A stretch of 64,000 bases of DNA from Hafnia alvei (GCF_034424155.1 NZ_CP139992.1:1442012-1506011), one strand, 5' to 3'. Counted from the first letter of the stretch, positions 31,637 through 43,556 are shown. Made by a program: numbers and translations. Notes: generated by a model from the letters alone, not told the origin.

Positions 31637-31652
31637 ATGAAAACGTTTTCTT
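31637..31652. promoter_or_regulatory. GalR/GalS-like operator before galS
   Basis: ATGAAAACGTTTTCTT contains the palindrome GAAAACGTTTTC and fits the GalR/S consensus GTGKAANCGNTTNCAC in its central positions. It is 4 bases from a CRP site, the arrangement expected for galS autoregulation. Confidence 0.6.
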
Positions 31653-31655
31653 TCC

Positions 31656-31671
31656 TGTGACATATTTCACG
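31656..31671. promoter_or_regulatory. CRP site before galS
   Basis: TGTGA-CATATT-TCACG matches TGTGA-N6-TCACA at nine of ten conserved bases. Confidence 0.75.
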
Positions 31672-31815
31672 CAGCAATGATGAAAAACTGGGTAGCATAG
31701 CGCGGTCATATCACGTACGTGCTTTCGACTCAGGGATCTCTATGAATGCCATTTGCTGTCCTGCACCATTCCGTGTTTATTTTTATGCTTTTCTTTGCCG
31801 TCATGAGCGTTGCGC

Positions 31816-32814
31816 ATGATCACTATTCGTGATGTTGCACGGCTGGCGGGTGTTTCCGTTGCTACCGTATCCCGTGTTTTGAACAATACGGCGATCACCA
31901 CGCCGGAAACGAAAGCCGTGGTGCAGAGCGCCGTGGCTGAACTCGGCTACCGCCCGAACGCCAACGCGCAGGCGTTAGCAACGCAAAGTAGTGACATGTT
32001 GGGTGTGGTGGTGATGGATGTCTCTGACCCTTTCTTTGGTGCGTTAGTTAAAGGTGTTGATGAAGTTGCCCAGCGCGAGCGCAAAAATCTGCTGATTGCC
32101 AACAGTTATCACGATGCAGATAAAGAGCGAAAGGCGATAGAAATGCTGATACGCCAGCGCTGCAATGCGTTGATTGTGCATGCAAAGATGTTATCAGACG
32201 ATGAGCTGGTGGCGTTTATGCAGCAGGTGCCGGGTATGGTGTTGATCAACCGTATCGTTCCGAGCTATGAGCACCGCTGTGTGGGCTTGAACAATTTGGC
32301 AGGTGGGCAAATGGCCACGCAGTTGTTGCTGGACAAAGGCCATCGTCGGATTGGCTTTTTGGGTTCAAATCATCAGATTGAAGACCAAATGATGCGGCAG
32401 AAAGGGTATGAAACCGCCATGCAATTAGCGGGGATCGAAATCGGTAAAGCGTGGTGCGCCTATGCTTCGCCCGATCTACAAGGTGGGGAAGCCGCAATGG
32501 TGGAACTTCTTGGCCGCAATCAGCAGTTGAGTGCCGTGTTTGCCTATAACGACGCTATGGCTGCGGGTGCTTTAGCCGTGTTGAAAGAAAACGGTATTTC
32601 TATTCCAGAACAATTTTCTATCGTGGGTTTTGACGATATCCCTATTGCACGCTATACCAGCCCTAAACTGACCACCGTCCGTTATCCTATTGTTTCTATG
32701 GCTACTTTAGCCTCTGAGCTGGCGCTTAAGTCCGTTCATCAAACGCCTCTTTCTCCCAACGGTCACTGTTTTATGCCTACCTTAGTGCAGCGCTGGAGCG
32801 TGGGTTCTCGATAA
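31816..32814 (+). CDS. galS: Galactose repressor/isorepressor GalS
   Basis: LacI-family dimeric regulator of galactose transport. 332 residues. [24 protein letters not shown], hinge [12 protein letters not shown], periplasmic-binding-protein-like core ending [16 protein letters not shown]. Placement before mglBAC and similarity along the length favour GalS over GalR. ATG at 31816 aligns with E. coli MITIRDVAR; a TTG two codons earlier is possible. Autoregulation and CRP control are suggested by the sites upstream. Confidence 0.92.
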   Translation: MITIRDVARLAGVSVATVSRVLNNTAITTPETKAVVQSAVAELGYRPNANAQALATQSSDMLGVVVMDVSDPFFGALVKGVDEVAQRERKNLLIANSYHDADKERKAIEMLIRQRCNALIVHAKMLSDDELVAFMQQVPGMVLINRIVPSYEHRCVGLNNLAGGQMATQLLLDKGHRRIGFLGSNHQIEDQMMRQKGYETAMQLAGIEIGKAWCAYASPDLQGGEAAMVELLGRNQQLSAVFAYNDAMAAGALAVLKENGISIPEQFSIVGFDDIPIARYTSPKLTTVRYPIVSMATLASELALKSVHQTPLSPNGHCFMPTLVQRWSVGSR

Positions 32815-32849
32815 TTGTGGTGTAGCTCACTTTGTCAGCAGATTGGCCC

Positions 32850-32865
32850 ATGTAACCGTTTTCAA
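32850..32865. promoter_or_regulatory. GalR/GalS-like operator before mglB
   Basis: ATGTAACCGTTTTCAA fits GTGKAANCGNTTNCAC at 14 of 16 positions. A second, half-matching copy GTGGAAACGATAAACA lies at 33074-33089 in the leader. Confidence 0.7.
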
Positions 32866-32867
32866 TC

Positions 32868-32883
32868 TGTGAGTTCATTCACA
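32868..32883. promoter_or_regulatory. CRP site of the mgl promoter
   Basis: TGTGA-GTTCAT-TCACA, a perfect match. Its centre (32875.5) is 41.5 bp before a start point predicted at about 32917 from the -10 element TATTCT (32905-32910), the class II geometry. Confidence 0.88.
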
Positions 32884-32963
32884 GAATATTAACATAATCG
32901 TGTCTATTCTTGTGGCGTTTTCGCTATCACAAATATCAGTCATACGTGCAAATCGCCCTGATA

Positions 32964-32993
32964 CTCTAGGTTTTTCGGGCGTCAAACCTAGAG
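32964..32993 (+). other. Perfect hairpin in the mglB leader
   Basis: CTCTAGGTTT and AAACCTAGAG form a perfect 10-bp stem around a 10-base loop. With transcription starting near 32917 it lies at about +48 to +77 of a 233-base leader. No T run follows, so it is not a simple terminator. Confidence 0.6.
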
Positions 32994-33149
32994 TGGCTGG
33001 GATATTCTAAATGTAAACGATATGTGTATTTTAAACGGTTCGCGTTGGTATTTGTTTTCTTGCCGCAGCGATAGTGGAAACGATAAACAAGGGCGTCTGA
33101 AAAATCGGACATCCATGCTGAAATACCCTACATCCAATCGGAGCTTCAC

Positions 33150-34148
33150 ATGAATAAGAAGACGTTTACCTTAGCAACTTTGGCGGCCAGCATGATGTTT
33201 GGCGTCGCGGCACAGGCGGCAACCACCAATATCGGGGTCACCATCTATAAGTACGACGACAACTTTATGTCCGTGGTACGTAAGGCGTTAGAAAACGATG
33301 CTAAGGCTGATCCCAGCGTTAAATTGTTGATGAATGACTCACAAAACGATCAGTCCAAGCAAAACGATCAGGTTGACGTGCTGATGGCGCGTGGCGTGAA
33401 AGGATTGGCAATTAACCTCGTCGATCCTGCTGCTGCTCCAACGATTATTGATAAAGCGAAGGCAAACGATGTTCCGGTCGTGTTCTTCAACAAAGAACCC
33501 TCTCGTAAGGCGCTGGATAGCTACGACAAAGCGTATTACGTGGGCACCGACTCCAAAGAGTCTGGCATCATTCAGGGTCAGCTGATCGGTAAACACTGGA
33601 AAGCCAATCCTAACTGGGATCTGAACAAAGATGGCGTGATTCAGTTCGTCCTGCTGAAAGGCGAGCCGGGCCACCCAGATGCTGAAGCACGTACAACTTA
33701 CGTGGTGAAAAGCCTGAACGACCAAGGTATTAAAACTCAGCAATTGCAGTTAGATACCGCAATGTGGGATACCGCGCAGGCTAAAGATAAAATGGATGCA
33801 TGGTTGTCTGGCCCAAATGCGAACAAGATTGAAGTGGTTATCGCCAACAACGATGCTATGGCGATGGGCGCCGTCGAAGCCCTGAAAGCGCATAACAAAA
33901 CCGCTATTCCAGTGTTTGGCGTCGATGCCCTGCCAGAAGCGCTGGCGTTAGTTAAATCAGGCGCAATGGCCGGTACCGTATTGAACGATGCCAGCAACCA
34001 AGCGAAAGCCACCTTCGATTTGACCAAAAATCTCGCCGAAGGCAAGCCAGCGGGTGAAGGCACCAACTGGAAAATTGAAAATAAAATTGTTCGCGTTCCG
34101 TATGTCGGCGTCGATCAGGACAATCTGTCTCAGTTTATTAAAAAATAA
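33150..34148 (+). CDS. mglB: Galactose/glucose-binding protein MglB
   Basis: Periplasmic binding protein of the Mgl importer and ligand for the Trg chemoreceptor. 332 residues; signal peptide to about 23 ([12 protein letters not shown]). The calcium loop DLNKDGVIQ and sugar-site residues in [18 protein letters not shown] and FGVDALPEA are conserved with E. coli. First gene of mglBAC; the hairpin after it would leave mglB mRNA more abundant than the rest. Confidence 0.97.
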   Translation: MNKKTFTLATLAASMMFGVAAQAATTNIGVTIYKYDDNFMSVVRKALENDAKADPSVKLLMNDSQNDQSKQNDQVDVLMARGVKGLAINLVDPAAAPTIIDKAKANDVPVVFFNKEPSRKALDSYDKAYYVGTDSKESGIIQGQLIGKHWKANPNWDLNKDGVIQFVLLKGEPGHPDAEARTTYVVKSLNDQGIKTQQLQLDTAMWDTAQAKDKMDAWLSGPNANKIEVVIANNDAMAMGAVEALKAHNKTAIPVFGVDALPEALALVKSGAMAGTVLNDASNQAKATFDLTKNLAEGKPAGEGTNWKIENKIVRVPYVGVDQDNLSQFIKK

Positions 34149-34187
34149 GCGTCACCTAAGCCTATATAACAATAACTTTTAAGTTTT

Positions 34188-34231
34188 AAGCCCGATATTG
34201 ATTGATGGTTCAACCAGAGGCTATCGGGCTT
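34188..34231 (+). other. Intercistronic hairpin between mglB and mglA
   Basis: 10-bp perfect stem AAGCCCGATA/TATCGGGCTT (34188-34197 with 34222-34231) and an ATTCTTTAT tail. Likely a partial terminator or RNA-stabilising stem giving excess MglB over MglAC, a role held by REP sequences at this place in E. coli. Confidence 0.65.
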
Positions 34232-34260
34232 ATTCTTTATGTCATTTTCAGGTGGATGTT

Positions 34261-35853
34261 ATGCCAGATAACTCTTTGATGGGTAACTCGTTGACCGACA
34301 GCTCTTTGGCAAAAGATCAGATTTCTAATCAAGAGAACGCATCGATAAAACAGGACGATGACGCGTTTTTATTGGAAATGGATAATATCAATAAGTCATT
34401 TCCTGGCGTCAAAGCGCTGGATAATGTCAATCTGCGTGTACGACCACACTCCATCCATGCATTAATGGGGGAGAACGGTGCGGGTAAATCCACACTATTA
34501 AAATGTTTGTTTGGCATTTACCAGAAAGATTCAGGACGTATTCTTTTTCAGGGAAAAGAGATCAATTTTAAGAGCGCCAAAGAAGCATTGGAACACGGCG
34601 TTTCGATGGTGCATCAAGAGCTAAACTTAGTTCTGCAGCGTAACGTGATGGATAATATGTGGCTTGGTCGTTACCCGATGAAAGGGATTTTTGTCGATCA
34701 AGATAAGATGTATCAAGATACTAAAGCGATATTCGATGAGCTCGACATTGATATCGATCCGCGCGAAAAAGTGGCCGGATTATCTGTATCCCAAATGCAG
34801 ATGATTGAAATTGCTAAGGCATTTTCATATAACGCCAAAATTGTGATTATGGATGAGCCCACTTCTTCTTTAACAGAAAAAGAAGTTAATCATCTTTTTA
34901 CGATTATCCGTAAATTAAAAGATCGCGGATGCGGCATTGTTTATATCTCCCATAAAATGGAAGAGATCTTTAAGCTCTGCGATGAAATAACGATTCTGCG
35001 TGATGGTCAGTGGATTGCGACTCAAACCTTAGATGGTATGGGTATGGACCAAATCATTTCCATGATGGTGGGGCGCTCACTAACCCAGCGTTTTCCCGAT
35101 CGGGTCAATACGCCGGGTAAGGTTATCTTAGAAGTGCGCGAGCTGACGTCGCTTCGCCAGCCTTCAATCCGTGATGTTTCATTTGATTTACACGAAGGTG
35201 AGATCTTAGGCATTGCGGGGCTAGTCGGTGCGAAGCGAACGGATATTGTGGAAACTCTGTTTGGCATACGTGAAAAAGTAAAAGGCACGATCCGCTTGCA
35301 TGGCAAAGCGATTAATAACCATAGCGCGAACGAAGCGATAAACCATGGTTTTGCTTTAGTGACTGAAGAACGCCGCTCTACCGGTATTTATGCTTATCTT
35401 GATATTGGTTTTAACTCGCTTATTTCTAATATTCGTAAGTATAAAAATAAAGTGGGCTTGCTGGATAATCGACGAATGAAAAGCGATACCCAGTGGGTTA
35501 TTGATGCAATGCGGGTAAAAACGCCAGGGCATCATACGTCTATTGGTTCCCTGTCTGGAGGGAATCAGCAAAAGGTGATTATTGGTCGTTGGTTGTTAAC
35601 TCAGCCCGAAATACTGATGCTGGATGAACCCACTCGGGGTATTGATGTGGGGGCCAAATTTGAAATTTATCAATTGATGACTGAGCTGGCGAAAAAAGGC
35701 AAGGGCATCATTATTATTTCATCAGAAATGCCTGAACTGCTAGGTATTACCGATCGCATATTAGTCATGAGTAATGGCCAAGTTGCCGGTATCGTTGAAA
35801 CTAAAAGAACATCTCAGAATGAAATTCTGCGATTGGCTTCTTTGCATCTATAA
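34261..35853 (+). CDS. mglA: Galactose ABC transporter ATPase MglA
   Basis: Cytoplasmic ATPase with two ABC domains in one chain, 530 residues. Domain 1: Walker [10 protein letters not shown], signature LSVSQMQM, Walker [10 protein letters not shown]. Domain 2 has the degenerate Walker [10 protein letters not shown] typical of the sugar CUT2 ATPases but an intact SGGNQQK and [14 protein letters not shown] at 34261 after AGGTGG. The N-terminus carries about 24 polar residues more than E. coli MglA (506 aa), with repeated NSL/SSL units. Confidence 0.96.
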   Translation: MPDNSLMGNSLTDSSLAKDQISNQENASIKQDDDAFLLEMDNINKSFPGVKALDNVNLRVRPHSIHALMGENGAGKSTLLKCLFGIYQKDSGRILFQGKEINFKSAKEALEHGVSMVHQELNLVLQRNVMDNMWLGRYPMKGIFVDQDKMYQDTKAIFDELDIDIDPREKVAGLSVSQMQMIEIAKAFSYNAKIVIMDEPTSSLTEKEVNHLFTIIRKLKDRGCGIVYISHKMEEIFKLCDEITILRDGQWIATQTLDGMGMDQIISMMVGRSLTQRFPDRVNTPGKVILEVRELTSLRQPSIRDVSFDLHEGEILGIAGLVGAKRTDIVETLFGIREKVKGTIRLHGKAINNHSANEAINHGFALVTEERRSTGIYAYLDIGFNSLISNIRKYKNKVGLLDNRRMKSDTQWVIDAMRVKTPGHHTSIGSLSGGNQQKVIIGRWLLTQPEILMLDEPTRGIDVGAKFEIYQLMTELAKKGKGIIIISSEMPELLGITDRILVMSNGQVAGIVETKRTSQNEILRLASLHL

Positions 35854-35899
35854 ATCCTGCATCGGTAATGTTGCACCTGATATTTTAAGGGTTTCGAAT

Positions 35900-36910
35900 A
35901 TGAGCGTATTAAATAAAAAAAGCCTGTTTACTTATTTTAAAGAAGGCGGGATTTATGTTGTTTTGTTAGTGCTGCTAGCGATTATTATTTTTCAGGATCC
36001 AACATTTTTAAGCCTAATGAACCTGAGTAATATTCTGACTCAGTCATCGGTGCGTATAATTATTGCGCTTGGTGTGGCAGGGCTGATTGTGACGCAGGGT
36101 ACGGATTTATCTGCTGGGCGTCAGGTTGGTTTGGCTGCCGTGGTTGCGGCAACGCTGTTGCAGTCTATGGATAACGTTAATAAGGTGTTTCCAAATTTAG
36201 ATACTGTGCCTATTCCATTAGTTATTCTTGTGGTGTGTGCTGTGGGTGCGGTGATTGGTTTAGTAAACGGTTTAATTATCGCCTATCTCAACGTAACGCC
36301 GTTTATTACCACCCTTGGTACCATGATTATCGTATACGGTATTAACTCACTGTATTACGATTATGTAGGGGCTTCTCCTGTAGCGGGTTTTGCGCCGAAT
36401 TTCTCTAATTTTGCGCAAGGCTTTTTACGCTTCGGGGATTTCAAACTTTCTTATATCACCTTCTATGCGCTGATCGCGGTTGCTTTCGTCTGGGTACTGT
36501 GGAACAAAACGCGGTTTGGTAAAAATATCTTTGCTATTGGTGGTAACCCTGAAGCGGCGAAAGTTTCTGGGGTAAACGTACCGCTAAATTTGATTATGGT
36601 GTATGCACTGTCTGGCGTGTTCTACGCATTTGGCGGGATGCTCGAAGCTGGGCGTATCGGGAGTGCAACGAATAACCTTGGCTTTATGTATGAGTTGGAT
36701 GCTATCGCAGCCTGCGTCGTTGGTGGCGTATCCTTCAGCGGCGGTGTAGGAACCGTTATCGGCGTGGTGACTGGGGTTATTATTTTTACTGTAATCAACT
36801 ATGGTCTGACCTACATTGGTGTTAACCCCTACTGGCAGTATATTATTAAGGGGTCAATTATTATCTTTGCGGTAGCGCTTGATTCTCTGAAGTATGCGAA
36901 GAAAAAATAA
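35900..36910 (+). CDS. mglC: Galactose ABC transporter permease MglC
   Basis: Inner-membrane permease of the Mgl system. 336 residues, as in E. coli, with ten or so spans and CUT2 motifs (TQGTDLSAGRQVGLAAVV, AIGGNPEAAKVSGVNV, DAIAACVVGGVSFSGG). ATG at 35900 with AAGG ten bases before; the frame opens earlier inside mglA but that part is unrelated. Confidence 0.97.
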   Translation: MSVLNKKSLFTYFKEGGIYVVLLVLLAIIIFQDPTFLSLMNLSNILTQSSVRIIIALGVAGLIVTQGTDLSAGRQVGLAAVVAATLLQSMDNVNKVFPNLDTVPIPLVILVVCAVGAVIGLVNGLIIAYLNVTPFITTLGTMIIVYGINSLYYDYVGASPVAGFAPNFSNFAQGFLRFGDFKLSYITFYALIAVAFVWVLWNKTRFGKNIFAIGGNPEAAKVSGVNVPLNLIMVYALSGVFYAFGGMLEAGRIGSATNNLGFMYELDAIAACVVGGVSFSGGVGTVIGVVTGVIIFTVINYGLTYIGVNPYWQYIIKGSIIIFAVALDSLKYAKKK

Positions 36911-36919
36911 TCTTTTTTT

Positions 36920-36948
36920 AAAAGCCGAACTTAGGTTCGGCTTTTTGT
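36920..36948 (+). terminator. Terminator of the mglBAC operon
   Basis: 11-bp stem AAAAGCCGAAC/GTTCGGCTTTT with TTAG loop and T run. Confidence 0.92.
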
Positions 36949-37437
36949 ATTCTATAAGATATTTCTCGTTTAAATATTGTCTGGAATAAATATCATGATG
37001 ATAAACGCTATAATGTTTTTAATTAAATCTTAATAAAAACAATCCACAATCGTTAACATCTTTTCATTTCAAAAAATAATGTCATAGTTGTTAAATATAA
37101 TTACATTATTAACCTGGCAATAAAAAAAGGATGTACTTGGCTAATTTAAGTCTAGGAACATTCTTGATTGCAATAATAACCCTACATCTTCTAGCTCTCG
37201 ATATGTAATAATCATTCGTCAGGTTTAACACTTGAATTATTGAGCTAGTAACATAAAGAAACTATGTCTCTTGCTAACTACAGATCAAGGATGTGAGCAG
37301 CGCTAAACGGATTTTTCTACGAGAATAGACATTTCTTAAATTATAAACTCATAACTTACGAAATGAACAAGCGTGAGGTTTCATTGTTTGTTTTCTATCT
37401 CTGATATTTTTTCTTTCGAAAGAAGCATATCGATACA
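36949..37437. other. Gene-free 489 bp before the EAL gene
   Basis: Very AT-rich, many stops in all frames. Must hold the promoter of the phosphodiesterase gene, but I could not single out one -10/-35 pair. No repeat, tRNA or clear operator seen. The low GC may suggest silencing by H-NS. Confidence 0.4.
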
Positions 37438-39630
37438 ATGAGAAACACCATTATCAGGCTGCAAGAAATGATTGTTCCGGTGCTTATTTGCATCGTATTG
37501 CTGCCTTTATCGCGTGAATTGTCGCCTATGGCGAACATTCAAGGGAACGCAATCTTTTTACTTTATCTTCCGTTGGCTTTAGCGATTTCAGTCGTCATGT
37601 TATTTGGCATGAAAGGGTTTGCCCCACTGTTTATCGTTTATACTTTTTATTATTCAACTTTAAACATCATGAGCTTGACTGAGGCAGTGGTGCTTTCACT
37701 GTGTTACGGACTGCCGCTATGGGGCAGTTTTTGCTTCATGGATCGCATAGTGGGCGTTCGTTGGCGTTATGATATTGATAGTATGACCAGTCGTGCACTA
37801 GGCATTCGTATGTTTGTCTTTGGGTTACTGTATCCACTGGCCTGTAAAGGCATGATGCTTGCGTTCGGTTCCGTGCTTGATATGTCACCCGTCATGGAGC
37901 GCTATTTTTCATATAAGCTAGATATGTTCGCGGTAGTTAACGTTGAGGCGCTGGTTTTATCTTCAATCGCCATTTCGCCTGCCTATTATTACACTTTGCG
38001 AATGTTGCTTAACCGAAACTATGCAAAGAAATTTTTTAACCAATGTTTACGTGATGCTTTTTCAAGAGAAAAACATTGTGTCACGTTCATTTGGCTAGGG
38101 ATTTTATTAGGAGCGTTATTTGCTATTTGTTTCCCCGCGCAGCAAAACTTTAACGTAAGCTATTTTATTCCACTATTATTTATTTTATTTACTTATGGAA
38201 TATTTAGATTTGGCCATCGGGTTATTTTACTTATGTGGTCATTTACGTCTCTATGCTTATTTATCTTTAACTCAAATTTCTCTGTTGAACTCAATAGTAG
38301 TTATCAGATTGCATTTTTATCGGCTTCATTGATTGCGTTTACGGTTTCCATTTTTTATATGGCCGTGATGTTTAAACGCAGCGAAGTGATGAAACGGGTT
38401 TATATGCATCTTGCTCGTATTGATCCGATGGTGGGATTAGCAAATATTCGTTCCTTGAGCGAGTATATCGAAAGCCATCCCAAAGGAACGCTCTGTTTTC
38501 TCCGTTTAACAAATTTAGAAGCCTTGAGCCGCTATCATGGGATGATGATGCGGGTTGATACTAAAAGGCGCATTGCGGCGGTGATTAAGCCGCTGCTGAA
38601 ACCGGGTGAAGATATCTATCAACTGCCTGGCTGTGAGCTACTGCTTTATCTTGATACGACGGATAACGTAAACCGCATTCATCTTATTCGCCAGTGCTTG
38701 TGTGATGCAGAGCTAAGCTGGAATGATAATCCCGTCATATTGCGCTATGGCATCGCTTATACCCAGTTTGATGCCACGAAAGAGTCACTGTATACCCGCG
38801 TGGGAAAGCTTCATCATCTTTCTGAACGTGCTAGCCTCGAAAATGAGGTTATCAGCTTAGAGGAAAATACGGAATCAATTCGGGAAGAAGTCAGCGAGCG
38901 AGTGGTATGGTTACGGAAAATTACGACGGCGTTGCTTGAAAACCGCCTCGAACTCTATGCACAGCCTATCGTTCATTCCGGAGGAAAGAGTTATTACGAG
39001 ATTTTGGCTCGTCTTCTCGATAACGGTGAAGTCATCCCGCCGAGTAAATTTATTCCTCTGATTTCTGAGTTTAATTTATGCGCGCAGTTTGATTTGCTGA
39101 TGGTTGAAAATGTGGTTAAGCATATTAGCGAAGCGAAATTAGACACGAGCAATACCTGTTTCTCAGTTAATTTAATGCCGCTTACATTGATGCAGCGTGA
39201 TACTGCGCCACGGATTATTGAAATCTTTGAGCATTACCGGGTTCGGCCGGAAGCCATTATTTTTGAAATCACCGAAGAACAGCATCTTGTTAACGAGAAT
39301 ATTGAACATTCAACGATCAAAGCGTTACGTGACTACCATTTCAAAATTGCTATTGATGACTTTGGCACGGGATTTTCTAACTATCAGCGTCTGAAATCCT
39401 TAAATGCAGACGTCGTGAAAATTGATGGCGTATTTGTCAAAGATATTGTCAATAATTCGCTCGACCAGCTGATTATTAAGTCGATTTGCGATATTGCTCG
39501 AGAAAAGAAACTGCAGGTCGTTGCTGAATATGTTGAGTCTCAAGAACAGCTTGAGATGCTACAGCAATTAGGCGTGCAGTATTTGCAGGGTTTTTTACTC
39601 GGAGAACCTAAGCCGCTAATTTCTTTCTAA
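37438..39630 (+). CDS. Membrane c-di-GMP phosphodiesterase (degenerate GGDEF + EAL)
   Basis: 730 residues. The first 310 form about 8-10 membrane spans (MASE1-like sensor). A GGDEF-type domain (about 330-480) keeps the fold start DPMVGLANIRSL but the active motif reads PGCEL (397-401), so no cyclase activity is expected. The EAL domain (about 495-730) retains the metal and catalytic residues: E521 (EIL), Asn in SVNL, Glu in FEITEE, D640-D641 (IDDFGTGFSNY), Lys in VVKIDG, E697 (AEYVE), Gln in LQGFLLG. Similar in layout to E. coli PdeA (YfgF). Probably lowers c-di-GMP in response to an unknown signal. Confidence 0.9.
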   Translation: MRNTIIRLQEMIVPVLICIVLLPLSRELSPMANIQGNAIFLLYLPLALAISVVMLFGMKGFAPLFIVYTFYYSTLNIMSLTEAVVLSLCYGLPLWGSFCFMDRIVGVRWRYDIDSMTSRALGIRMFVFGLLYPLACKGMMLAFGSVLDMSPVMERYFSYKLDMFAVVNVEALVLSSIAISPAYYYTLRMLLNRNYAKKFFNQCLRDAFSREKHCVTFIWLGILLGALFAICFPAQQNFNVSYFIPLLFILFTYGIFRFGHRVILLMWSFTSLCLFIFNSNFSVELNSSYQIAFLSASLIAFTVSIFYMAVMFKRSEVMKRVYMHLARIDPMVGLANIRSLSEYIESHPKGTLCFLRLTNLEALSRYHGMMMRVDTKRRIAAVIKPLLKPGEDIYQLPGCELLLYLDTTDNVNRIHLIRQCLCDAELSWNDNPVILRYGIAYTQFDATKESLYTRVGKLHHLSERASLENEVISLEENTESIREEVSERVVWLRKITTALLENRLELYAQPIVHSGGKSYYEILARLLDNGEVIPPSKFIPLISEFNLCAQFDLLMVENVVKHISEAKLDTSNTCFSVNLMPLTLMQRDTAPRIIEIFEHYRVRPEAIIFEITEEQHLVNENIEHSTIKALRDYHFKIAIDDFGTGFSNYQRLKSLNADVVKIDGVFVKDIVNNSLDQLIIKSICDIAREKKLQVVAEYVESQEQLEMLQQLGVQYLQGFLLGEPKPLISF

Positions 39631-39646
39631 CCGTTTAATTTTCTAA

Positions 39647-40438
<792 letters not shown>

Positions 40439-40614
40439 TTATGTCTACGAGGCTACTTTACCCGCTCAGGCGACGCAAGCAATCTGAGTGGGATTTTCCT
40501 AACTTGATGATTTTTTAGACGATGAGAGTGAGTAATTAAAAATAAAGCGCGGTTGTTACACCACGCTTGGGAGATAACTCTAATTGTATTTTACTTAGCG
40601 ACTGTCACACACTC

Positions 40615-42312
40615 TTAGAATGAGGTTCGCTTGTAGATACGATACAGAGGCTGCCAGAAGTTATTATCGATCGCTTGTAATAATGCTTCATCAGAGGTCA
40701 ACACGGCCACACCTTGTAGCTGTGCTTCTTTGCCCACTTGGAACGCAATGGAGCGTGATACTTGTTGGATATCTTTAACATCAGGCAGTAGTGCACCTGA
40801 ACCTTGCTGTGCCAGCGGTGAGCAGTCGGCTAAGGCGCGGCTGGCGGCCATGAGCATGCCGTCGGTGACGCGTTTAGCCCCAGAGGCCAGAACACCGAGC
40901 CCAATACCAGGGAAGATATAGGAGTTATTGCATTGGGCGATCGGGAAGACCTGATCTTTATAGCTTACCGGCCCGAATGGGCTGCCGGTGGCGACCAGCG
41001 CCGCGCCATCGGTCCAGTTAATAATATCTTCTGGACGGGCTTCAACGCGTGACGTTGGGTTCGACAGCGGCATAACGATTGGACGCGCGCAGTGGCTGTG
41101 CATTTCACGAATGATTTCTTCAGTAAATAAGCCCGGCTGACCCGAAACGCCGATGAGAACGGTAGGCTTAGCGTTACGCACCACTTCCAACAGTGAAATT
41201 GCATCACTTTCTACTTCCCAGTTTGCTAGTGATGTACTTTTTTGCACCAGCTTACTTTGGAACTCGAGCAGGTTTGGTAGCTTATCTGTGAGCAAGCCAA
41301 AGCGGTCAACCATAAATACGCGTTGGCGTGCTTCTTCATCGCTTAAGCCTTCGGATTTCATCTGGGCAATGATCTGCTCGGCGATACCACAACCTGCAGA
41401 GCCTGCGCCTAAGAACGTAATAGTTTGATCGCGCAGTTGGCTGCCTGCCGCACGGCTGGCGGCAATCAGGCTACCCAGCGTAACTGCCGCCGTACCTTGA
41501 ATATCATCGTTGAAACAGCAGAGTTCGTCACGATAACGGTTGAGCAGCGGGGTAGCATTTTTCTGAGCAAAGTCTTCAAACTGCAATAGAACGTTAGGCC
41601 AGCGGCGCTTCACGGCCTGAATGAATTCGTCAACGAAGGCATAATATTCATCACCGGAAATGCGTGGGTGACGCCATCCCATATACAGCGGATCGTTCAA
41701 GCGCTGTGGATTGTTGGTGCCCACATCTAACACGACCGGCAGCGTATAGGCAGGGCTGATGCCGCCACACGCGGTGTACAGTGACAATTTACCGATGGGG
41801 ATCCCCATGCCGCCGATGCCCTGATCGCCTAGCCCAAGGATACGTTCACCGTCGGTTACAACGATGACTTTCACGTTTTGTTTGGTGGCGTTTTGCAGCA
41901 TATCGTCGATGCGGTCGCGGTTCGGATAAGAAATGAATAGACCACGGGCGCGACGGTAAATATCAGAGAAATGCTCGCAGGCTTCGCCTACCGTTGGGGT
42001 GTAAATGATTGGCATCATTTCACTCAGATGGGCATCAAGCATGCGATAGAACAGGGTTTCGTTAGTATCTTGGATATTGCGTAGGTAGATGTGTTTATCG
42101 TTATCGGTTTTGAAATCCTGATACTGGCGATAGGCGCGCTCGGTTTGTTCTTCAATCGTTTCGACGGCCTCAGGCAGCAGGCCGTGTAGGTTGAAGTTGC
42201 TGCGTTCTTCTTCGCTAAAGGCGCTGCCTTTATTCAGCAGGGGGAATTCCAGCAGGATCGGGCCTGCGTAGGGGATGTATAACGGACGTTTACTTTCGTA
42301 TTCCAGTTCCAT
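40615..42312 (-). CDS. maeA: NAD-dependent malic enzyme
   Basis: Oxidative decarboxylation of malate to pyruvate with NAD+; cytosolic. 565 residues as in E. coli MaeA. The motif [13 protein letters not shown] (catalytic Tyr), [23 protein letters not shown]-type segment near 165, metal ligands in FEDFAQKNA and FNDDIQGTA, Rossmann [18 protein letters not shown] at 42312 has AAAGAG 8 bases before; a GTG three codons upstream overlaps that site and is less likely. The 218-bp gap to sanA holds no hairpin with a T run. Confidence 0.95.
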   Translation of the reverse strand: MELEYESKRPLYIPYAGPILLEFPLLNKGSAFSEEERSNFNLHGLLPEAVETIEEQTERAYRQYQDFKTDNDKHIYLRNIQDTNETLFYRMLDAHLSEMMPIIYTPTVGEACEHFSDIYRRARGLFISYPNRDRIDDMLQNATKQNVKVIVVTDGERILGLGDQGIGGMGIPIGKLSLYTACGGISPAYTLPVVLDVGTNNPQRLNDPLYMGWRHPRISGDEYYAFVDEFIQAVKRRWPNVLLQFEDFAQKNATPLLNRYRDELCCFNDDIQGTAAVTLGSLIAASRAAGSQLRDQTITFLGAGSAGCGIAEQIIAQMKSEGLSDEEARQRVFMVDRFGLLTDKLPNLLEFQSKLVQKSTSLANWEVESDAISLLEVVRNAKPTVLIGVSGQPGLFTEEIIREMHSHCARPIVMPLSNPTSRVEARPEDIINWTDGAALVATGSPFGPVSYKDQVFPIAQCNNSYIFPGIGLGVLASGAKRVTDGMLMAASRALADCSPLAQQGSGALLPDVKDIQQVSRSIAFQVGKEAQLQGVAVLTSDEALLQAIDNNFWQPLYRIYKRTSF

Positions 42313-42484
42313 GGGTAGCACTCTTTATGTCGGGCGGTATATTTTTATCAGAGATTTTAATACGTCATCCCTGCGATCCTAAGAGATACTAATAAGTTGT
42401 TCAATGCTTGTTATAGAAAGATGACATTTAGCAGGGAAAGTGCGAGCTAAGTAACACTTTTTTACAGGATTTGGCGAGGAGTGA

Positions 42485-42512
42485 GAATGCAGGGCCGAAT
42501 GACCCTGCATTA
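42485..42512. other. Hairpin after cdd
   Basis: AATGCAGGG/CCCTGCATT stem (9 bp) between maeA and cdd, close to the cdd stop. T run missing on the minus strand, so termination there may be weak. Confidence 0.5.
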
Positions 42513-42520
42513 AAAATAGC

Positions 42521-43405
42521 TTAAACCTGAACCTGTTCGACTTGAGTGCAGCCTAACGCATGAAGCGTTGCTTGGGTGGCATCCCATTGGGAGAACACGG
42601 CATCTTCGGTTTCAACCAAGACAGCACGGCGAGTACGCAGCACATCTTTGCCCGAAACGTTCATCAGAATCAGCGCTGCCTGTAACGGCGGCAAGCTTGG
42701 GTTAAAGGCCGCATTTTCAGCATAACGCCCGCTGTAAACGCTACCGTCCTCGGCTTCCAGCGCTACGCCGCTATAGGCATGGCTATAAGGCGCATGGCTG
42801 CGGTTGGCTGCGTCTAACGCCGCTAAGGTTAGTTCGTCCGCATTTGCCAAACTGAGGTTATGGTTTTCTTCATCCATCAGCAGGGTTTTGATTTCAAGAT
42901 CGCGCGGTCCAAAAGCGTCTGGTAGGTAATCACCCAGCGTAGCGGCCTGGCGTCCTGGCAAGTTAATCGCCAGTTTGGTACCGGTATTCAGCTCATTCAT
43001 AAACTGACGGCAATGACCACAAGGGGTGTAGTTAACCGTGATGGAGGCGAGTGCTTTTTCGCCGCGCAGCCATGCGTGAGTCACCGCGCACTGTTCTGCG
43101 TGAATGGTTTGCTGCATCGGCGCACCCAAGAACTCCATATTGGCACCGAAATACAGGTTGCCGCTAACACCGCGCGCAACGGCGCCGACGTAAAATTTGG
43201 AGATGGGGGCCAGTGAGCATGCTGCGGCCATAGGAAGCAGGGCAAATGCTAATTCGCTGTCGCTCATGCCGGTAGCCTGTTTCAGACTTTCGACTTGAGA
43301 AGCGGTAATCACCGCGTGGAAATCGGCATCATTGATAATCGGTGAGAGCGCCGCCTGCAAAGCGGCTGGCAGTTGGCTGAATGCCGCGTCGTATCGTGCG
43401 TGCAT
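42521..43405 (-). CDS. cdd: Cytidine deaminase
   Basis: Deaminates cytidine and deoxycytidine to the uridine forms (pyrimidine salvage). 294 residues, the same as E. coli. Zinc site intact: H102 and catalytic E104 in IHAEQC, C129 and C132 in PCGHC. C-terminal half is the inactive second domain of the large enterobacterial type. A CRP site lies 59 bp upstream, fitting CRP/CytR control. Confidence 0.97.
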   Translation of the reverse strand: MHARYDAAFSQLPAALQAALSPIINDADFHAVITASQVESLKQATGMSDSELAFALLPMAAACSLAPISKFYVGAVARGVSGNLYFGANMEFLGAPMQQTIHAEQCAVTHAWLRGEKALASITVNYTPCGHCRQFMNELNTGTKLAINLPGRQAATLGDYLPDAFGPRDLEIKTLLMDEENHNLSLANADELTLAALDAANRSHAPYSHAYSGVALEAEDGSVYSGRYAENAAFNPSLPPLQAALILMNVSGKDVLRTRRAVLVETEDAVFSQWDATQATLHALGCTQVEQVQV

Positions 43406-43463
43406 GGGGGAGCCTCTTAGTTAGTTACGGGAGAGTATTCTAGGCAACCGATTGGCTTTATTA

Positions 43464-43479
43464 TGTGATTATTATCACT
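43464..43479. promoter_or_regulatory. CRP site before cdd
   Basis: TGTGA-TTATTA-TCACT, nine of ten conserved bases. In E. coli cdd is activated by CRP and repressed by CytR. Confidence 0.75.
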
Positions 43480-43556
43480 ATTTTGATGTAATTAATGTAA
43501 CGAATGAAAGAAGTGTGAGATGTATCGCGGGTTTTTGTGATTTTTGTTTCTTTTTT

